In this document: positions 57,807 through 64,000 of the stretch, in pieces | How the letters are laid out: every line of letters begins with the position of its first letter | Numbering within the stretch: position 1 is the stretch's first letter | Assembly: GCA_030848705.1 (NCBI GenBank) | Contig: CM061237.1 | Coordinates: 86,671,910 to 86,735,909, forward strand | Direction of reading: 5' to 3' | Source: Heracleum sosnowskyi | Lineage: Eukaryota > Streptophyta > Magnoliopsida > Apiales > Apiaceae | Length of the DNA: 64,000 bases | Made by a program: the position numbers and the translations under genes | The notes under the pieces: model-generated | Told to the model about the DNA's origin: nothing | Database searches by the model: none | The model's input: the letters and a program-made list of their open reading frames with translations, nothing else

Positions 57807-59470
57807 TAGGGTATAAAAGAGAGCACACTTATCTTGGACAGTGGATGCTCAGGACATATGACTGGAAATAAAGCCCTGCTATCAGACTTTAAGGAGAAGG
57901 CTGGCCCAAAGGTTTCCTATGGAGATGGCAACATAGGACATACACTGGGATATGGCAATATTAATCTTGGAAGTGTCATCATTACAAATGTAGCTCTAGT
58001 CTCAGGACTCAAGCATAATCTGCTATCTGTGAGTCAAATCTGTGACAGAGGAAACCATGTAGATTTTCATACTGAATACTGTGAAGTTATCAGTAAATCT
58101 ACTGGAAAAGTTGTTCTAGTTGGACACAGGCGCAACAACATTTATGAAGCAAGTTTGGTAACAAACTCTGATGGAAAAATAGTGTGTCTGACTGCCAGAA
58201 TGTCAAATGAAGAGAGTTGGAATTGGCATAAAAAGCTCTCTCATCTCAATTTGAACAACATCAATGAGCTAATAAGAAAGGATCTTGTAAGGGGACTTCC
58301 AAAATCAATACTCAGTCTAGATGGCCTATGTGATTCTTGTCAAAAGGCTAAACAAAGGAAGTCATCTTTCAAGAGCAAATCTGAATCTTCAATAGTGGAA
58401 CCTTATCATCTTCTACATGTTGATCTCTTTGGACCAGTGAATGTGATGTCTATGGGCAGAAAGAAATATGCTCTAGTAATTGTTGATGAATATACTAGAT
58501 ATACATGGGTATATTTCTTATCAAAGAAGGATGAAACTGCTCAAACTCTGTTGGATCATGTAAATCTACTGGACAAAGGATCACAACACAAAGTCAAGAT
58601 TATAAGGAGTGATAATGGAACGGAATTCAGAAACTCAATCATGGAAGCTTTCTGCAAGGAAAGAAGAGTGAAACAAGAATTTTCTGCACCTGGAACTCCA
58701 CAGCAAAATGGTGTAGTTGAAAGAAAGAACAGAACCTTAATTGAAGCAGCCAGAACTATGCTTGAAGAAGCAAAACTACCAACGTATTTCTGGGCAGAAG
58801 CTGTTCAAACTGCTTGTTTTACTCAAAATGCAACATTGATCAACAAGCATGGTAAAACACCATATGAGATGGTGAAAAATAAGAAGCCAAATTTGAAATA
58901 TTTTCATATATTTGGATGCAAATGCTTTGTGTTGAAGACTCATCCTGAACAGTTGACCAAGTTCGAGTTAAAAGCTGATGAAGGAATCTTTGTTGGGTAT
59001 CCATTGTCAACAAAAGCATTCAGAGTCTACAATCTGAGAACTAAAGTGATCATGGAATCCATACATGTGTCATTTGATGATAAGAAAATAACTGGACTTG
59101 ATGACTTAGATGGATATGATCAACTGCGTTTTGAAAATGAAGGTTTATTCTCTGATGATGTAAACTCTGATGAAGTGGTTCTGACAAACTTTGACGAAGC
59201 ATACTCTGAACCTCTACTGGTAAATACTGGAGAAACTGAAAATTCTCGAGTTGAACAAAATAGAGAACCAGTTGAGGGGGAGCGTGAAGAAGCTCAACAA
59301 GACACAGCAAATGAGTCAGTTGAGGAAGCTGATTCAAACTCTGACAGTTCAAACTCTGAGCCATCCAATTCAGGGGGAGCCTCAGATGCTACAGGAAGTC
59401 AACATATGAATCAGGAGAGCATGGATCAAGGGGGAGGATCCAATAATGAAGCAAGAAACAGAAATCAATT
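57807..59470 (+). pseudogene. Sirevirus no. 3 protease-integrase, RT deleted
   Basis: The frame opens right after ATTGTAG (57800-57806). Protease: LDSGCSGHMTG. Integrase: WHKKLSHLN...CDSCQ zinc module; catalytic Asp in HVDLFGPV and RSDNGTEFRN; Glu in NGVVERKNRT; C-terminal FHIFGCKCFVLK and FVGYPLSTKAFRVYN. A Ser/Asn/Glu-rich hinge follows (59150-59460). The hinge then runs abruptly into the end of RNase H at about 59470 in another frame. Reverse transcriptase and the first half of RNase H are missing. Protease and integrase themselves look intact, but the polyprotein lacks its polymerase. Confidence 0.88.
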
Positions 59471-59818
59471 TCTACATCCACAGCAGAAGCAGAGTATATA
59501 GCAGCTGGTAGCTGTTGTGCACAGATTCTATGGATGAAGAATCAATTGCTGGATTATGGTTTGAAGTACTTTAAAATACCTATTTTCTGTGATAACCAGA
59601 GTGCTATTGCTATGACAGGAAATCCAGTACAGCACTCCATGACCAAGCACATCAGCATAAGGTATCATTTTATCCAAGAACATGTGGAAGAAGGGAACAT
59701 TGAGCTCCATTTTGTGTCTACAGACCAACAACTTGCAGATATCTTCACCAAACCTTTGAGTGAAGCTACGTTTACAAGATTGGTAAATGAACTTGGAATG
59801 ATCTCTGGTTCTGACTAG
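59471..59818 (+). pseudogene. RNase H C-terminal remnant of Sirevirus no. 3
   Basis: In frame 2: STSTAEAEYIAAGSCC, then FCDNQSAIAMTGNP, HISIRYHFIQEHVEEG and QLADIFTKPLSEATF, ending GSD. This aligns with 33285-33640 (minus) of Sirevirus no. 2. The join to integrase at 59461-59471 removes about 1.3-1.5 kb relative to no. 2. Confidence 0.88.
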
Positions 59819-61219
59819 AGATACGGGTTAGACTCAAAAACTATACATGTTTAATTTTTATGCTCATGATTCCTTGCATGTATTAACTGTTATTTGTACC
59901 AGCATGTTATACTCTGATAAGTAAACTCTGTTAGTCATACTCTGACAGTCATACTCTGATAGTTACAGTCTACTGCTATACTCTGATTGTAATTTTGTCT
60001 GAAACACATGGACCGATGAAGAAAAATGTATGAAGCATGATTTTCAGTAAGTAATTATGAATCCTTCTAAGTATTATAAACTCTGATTACAAAATGTGCA
60101 GAAATTTTACACAGCATGATACTGTCTCTATATTTATAGCATCTCTTAGTTTATTGATCCTATACACTGAGTCTGTATTAGCTGTTTGCATTTTCTCTCA
60201 TAAATTAATTGTATTAACTGATGAAAAGTCTAAACTCTGATTATTAATTGCAAATAATTCACCCTCAAATCAAAAGATGCCAAACAGAGCACAAATTCCT
60301 TTGAGATCATGTTGTGCCTAGGAAGATCCAGGAACTTATTGTATGAAATAAGGGCTAAAATCTTTGATTTTTGGTGACTAGTACCAACCACTGATTACTG
60401 GAAAAATAAATAAATAAAAAAAAAAAAAAAAATTTAAAAATATATATGAAAGCATATATAGAACGGGGGTGAAAAATAAAAGATATATCCAAATGAAAGG
60501 ATATCAGTATACAGAGTTTAGACATAAGTATCAGATTTTATTTTATACATGAGAGTTTAGGCAACCAGTTATTACTGCTTTAGTTTGTGGATTCTATGCA
60601 CTTTGAGATGGTCTAAATATTTATATTCAGTAAACTCTGCTAATTCACACACAAATACACACACCTGTACGGTTTGTGAAAAGAGTTTATGTATGAAGGA
60701 GGAGAATTGATAAACACTGATGATTTGTGTACTCTACGCCGAGGTAATTTAATTTTAATCTCTGATGGTTAAAATAAATTGTGTTGGTTTCAGACATATT
60801 ATAATTTTGAGAAAAAAAGACATTTGTTTTGAAAATTTAAAAAGAGTATGATTGGACAGTTGTTCAAGGATGTTTTTGAACAGAGGAGAGAGGTTTATAC
60901 CTAGAAAAGTGTAACAGGCGGTAATTATTGCTGTTTTTACTGCGCATGCGCATTGAAAATTGTCACTTATTTGTTGTCAGTAACTGCATGTGTGACACGT
61001 GTCCCACTCACATAATTATAGGAGTAAGACAGTTGTGTATTAATGATTAAAAACTGTTCAGTTTTTTTTTTAATCTCATATTAATACAATACACACACAA
61101 ACGTCTAATCTTTTACTCACTTCTCATTTTCACACATACTTTTCACTCACACAATTCTACAAACACTTTTCTGCATAATCCTTCTCATACACTTTCTTAC
61201 TCTTAATCTCTGATTTCTA
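59819..61219 (+). promoter_or_regulatory. pol-to-extra-ORF spacer, motif-rich
   Basis: 1.4 kb without an ORF. AAACTCTGA/TACTCTGAT words recur (for example near 59909, 59937, 59949, 59973, 60081, 60233, 60631), and TCAGAGTTT-type words also occur in the LTR. A poly-A run lies at 60416-60432. The last 130 bases are CT/AC-rich with CACACA words, resembling a plant leader, ahead of the ATG at 61220. Confidence 0.6.
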
Positions 61220-64000
61220 ATGGCAACCTCCATGTTTACCTCTGTTGGATTAGACTTTGTCCCAAATAACTATGCAGCACCTCTTAGCAATGAGAACACA
61301 CCGGCGGCGTTTCATTTACTGCAAAATTTCCTTGCTCAATCGGAAATTGGGCGTGCTTTAGTGGAGCCTGCAAAGCTTTACGGATCTCAGATCAAAGCTT
61401 TCTGGGAAACTGGTGTATATGATAACGGTGGTGATTCTGGAAACCCATCGATTGTTTTTGAGTTTCAAGAGATAGAGTATGTCATTACTCCAGGAACTGT
61501 ACGTGAAGCAATGGGTTTTGCAGAATCTGATGCGTACACCATTGCTGTTGGTGATACTGACCTTCAAAGAATGATGCAGGCCGTTGGATACTCTGGAACC
61601 TTAGTCAAGATAGGCCAGTTGAAGCGACCGCTCTTACGAAAGGAATAGAGTTTCTTTTTCGATTGCATAACCAGAGCGTTCGGGAAGAAATGTACCAATT
61701 GGGATGCGATTCCAATTGATAGTCTACAAATCGGGTATTCACTTCTTTTTGGTAGTAATTATGATTTTGCTAGACTTGTCTTGATGAATATAGGAGAGAA
61801 AATGACAGAGAATAGGAATGTAGTCTACTTTTATAGGTTTTGTCAGATTTTATTCTCTGCTTGTGTTAATAATGTTGAGATTAATGAGGAGGACGTAATT
61901 CCCTCATTCAAATTGCATAAAAGGGTATTCTCTGACCTTACAAATAAGGATTTGAAGAAAGTCAATGTTGGTGAGTTGTTGTTACCTGAGAGGGTTCATC
62001 AGTTTTTAAACCCTCAACCTCAACCACAACAGCAACCGCAGCAGATAAACAATGATACTCAAGTCGCTCCAAGACAAAAGACTGGAGGTAGGATTAAGCA
62101 CAGAGCTTTCAAGGCTGCTACAACTTTTAATACTGATGATGTTGAGGGGTCAACCTCTGTTAAAACTTCAAGGAAGAAAAGAAAAGTTAGAGCAAACAGA
62201 CCACAGTCTGATGCTGCTGTTGAAGATAGTGAAACTGATGAAGAAACTCTTCATCAGAGGAAAAGGAGATTAGTAGCAGCACATCTATTTGGTGCAAATC
62301 TTGACGTTCAGATTCAAGAGGATGAAGCTGTCTTTGAGGACAGAGTTTCTATGGAGAATGTACCTTCTGAAGTACAAGAGGAGATTTTTGATACTACTGT
62401 GCCTACTAAGGACAGAGTAAATACTGCAACAGAAGCTCCTACATCAAATACTGATGATGTAGTTGAGGAAGCTGCTGATCACTCTGATAGCAGGATTTTT
62501 GAGCCTCAAGGATTTGATATGGAAGCTGAAGCAAACACCTCTTTAAACCCTGAACATTTTACAGAGGGTTTGGAAGCTGATCTGGATACTGTGAGAATTG
62601 AAGAATCTATGGCTTCTCACACAGAAATCCTTGCTTTTGAAGTTGAGAAAGGTGAGGAAGTCAATCAGACTTTAGCTGCGAATGCTACAGAAGCTGTTAC
62701 TACAGAAACTGCAAATCCTGATGTTGTTGATGCAGAGTTTGTTGCAAACTCTGAGGATGCTTTTGTTCTTGAAGCTCTACAACAATCTGTTGTTGAGATT
62801 GTTCAAAGAGAAGCAGAGTATAGTAATCATGCACACTCTGATGATCCTGAAAAAGTGGCAGAGACTGTTCTTACAGAGAATGAAGCAGAGGATGACGATG
62901 CTGAAGCTAGTCCTACTCATTCCAATCCTGACATTCAAGTCGAGTTATCTGATATTCAATCTAACTCTGATGAAGCAAGAGAAGTCAATCGTGCTATTGC
63001 AGAACATTTTCAGAATATGTACTTCTCAAATTGGTCAAGCAAGGATACTATCTTTTCCAATGAACGAGCTGCAGATTATGTCACAAAGTCTTCCAAAGAG
63101 ATTACAAATCCAGAACTTCTCAGTCATCTCAAAGCAACTATTGTACAAATCAAATCATTGAACAATCGTTTTGATGATTCTGACAAGGTGATTACAGGAT
63201 TGAGGAATGATATAACTCAAAGAGAGCTTACACAGCAAAAGGACAAATCTCTATACATCTCCTTGTGTAAAGATCAGAAGATTTTTGATTCCAGGTTGTC
63301 CAAAGTTGAAGAAAATCAAGTAAAAATGTCAACTCAGTTGGATGAAATTGCAAATTCCATTAAATTGCTCACATCAGTTTTGCTGTCTGATGATGTCAAA
63401 AAGGGGGAGAGAGTATCTAAGGACAAATGCAAGAGCTCTCAAAATCTGACTTAGAAGGATGATACTGCTGATGGTGGTGGTGCAAGAGACAAATATCATC
63501 CAAGATCAAACAATGTTCAAAGGCAAGGGAGGAGGTCAAACTCTGATGCTCAGACAAATGCTGATGGAAAAAGAATAAACACTGGAGGGAAGTCTTCTTC
63601 AAGGGTTAGAAGTTTACTTCTTTCCTCTAAATCTCCAGTTACTGATGAAGAAGTTGCTACACAGTTATTCTTAGCAGAACATGGTAAAGATGTTACTATT
63701 GAAGCTGGAATTTACAAGAAAAAGGAAATCAAGGCTCCAAGGAGAAAAGAAAAAGGAATTGTTATCAAAGAGAATGTAAACTCTGATCAGAGTTTACAGT
63801 ACTCAAGGAGGCCTATTTGTTCAAATGCTGATAAAGGTAAAGGCGTGATGATTGAAGAGCCTAACCTGAAAAAGAAGAATTATTCAACCTCTGACATTGC
63901 TCAAGTTGAAACAAGATTAGCTAAATCAACCTCTGACGCTGCTCAAGTTGATGTTATTACCAAAGTTATGACAACCTCTGACGTTGCTCAAGTTGTATAG
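61220..64000 (+). pseudogene. Sirevirus no. 3 extra (envelope-position) ORF, three stops, runs off window
   Basis: ATG 61220 (MATSMFTSVGLDFVPNNYAAP) in context TCTAATGGC. It shares the N-terminal block with the extra ORFs of nos. 1 and 2 (FHLLQNFLAQSEIG; KMTENRNVVYFYRF). In-frame stops lie at 61646 (TAG where both relatives have Trp in an EW motif), 63452 (TAG, just after the KKGERVS block) and 63998-64000. The middle is Glu/Asp/Thr-rich with a PQPQPQQQPQQ run (about 62014-62043), and a coiled-coil-like part lies near 63160-63390. No membrane span or signal peptide is visible. The function of the shared block is unknown to me; similar blocks are annotated only as putative plant transposon protein. 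Confidence 0.82.
63886..63996 (+). repeat. Short peptide-coding repeat at window end
   Basis: Three copies of ACCTCTGACRYTGCTCAAGTTG at about 63888, 63931 and 63973 encode TSDIAQVE, TSDAAQVD and TSDVAQVV inside the extra ORF. Confidence 0.85.

Larger units (their letters stand above)
54860..64000 (+). mobile_element. Sirevirus (Ty1/copia) no. 3, internally deleted, 3' end outside window
   Basis: 5' LTR 54860-55402, primer site, gag, pol without reverse transcriptase, spacer, extra ORF. Inserted into the copia 5' LTR, it is the youngest layer in the stack. Its 3' LTR would be needed for dating and lies outside the window. Confidence 0.92.

Overview
The window is plant nuclear DNA, almost certainly from a eudicot. 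It has AT-rich, intron-bearing gene remnants, a Stowaway MITE and layer upon layer of LTR retrotransposons primed by initiator tRNA-Met. I see no bacterial, organellar, rRNA or tRNA content. The species cannot be named from sequence alone.

Layout. (1) 1-10266: a Tekay/Del-type Ty3/gypsy chromovirus on +, entered inside its 5' LTR. It has a dead interior (1028-5726) and a complete 4.5-kb 3' LTR (5727-10266). (2) 10267-16456: the 3' half of a Sirevirus (Ty1/copia) on +, cut by the chromovirus. It carries a ~1550-codon extra ORF, a polypurine tract and a 3' LTR, plus a small ORF on the opposite strand. (3) 16457-22340: the only stretch that looks like host DNA. It holds a decayed, intron-containing FTSH11-type ATP-dependent protease pseudogene on the minus strand, a 60-bp direct repeat, a Stowaway MITE and an AT-rich tandem repeat. 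(4) 22341-64000: one nested stack. The base is a Sirevirus on minus (LTRs at 22341-23600 and 45572-46491). Four later insertions interrupt it: a 3.9-kb solo chromovirus LTR (24737-28673, TSD AATGT) in its extra ORF; a 6.5-kb CACTA transposon (35570-42116, TSD CTA) in its integrase; a 386-bp MITE (45871-46256, TSD TTA) in its 5' LTR; and a copia element on minus (46492-54859) in the same LTR. The copia element has an intact 1333-codon gag-pol, and its own 5' LTR is split at 54859/54860 by a third Sirevirus on + (54860 to the window end).

How the parts relate. The three Sireviruses belong to different subfamilies (unlike LTRs) but share one plan: LTR, gag, pol in another frame, a non-coding spacer, then a long extra ORF in the position of the so-called envelope-like gene. 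All three extra ORFs are broken by stops or insertions. The third Sirevirus has also lost its reverse transcriptase by an internal deletion. The only gag-pol that looks catalytically complete is the copia element at 48096-52097. The CACTA element has no transposase, but it carries spliced pieces of two unrelated host genes: an importin-alpha-like ARM-repeat gene and a subtilisin-like protease. It is therefore a gene-capturing (Pack-CACTA) element.

Limits: all family calls come from motifs read by eye. Outer boundaries of elements that leave the window are unknown, and identities are hand counts.
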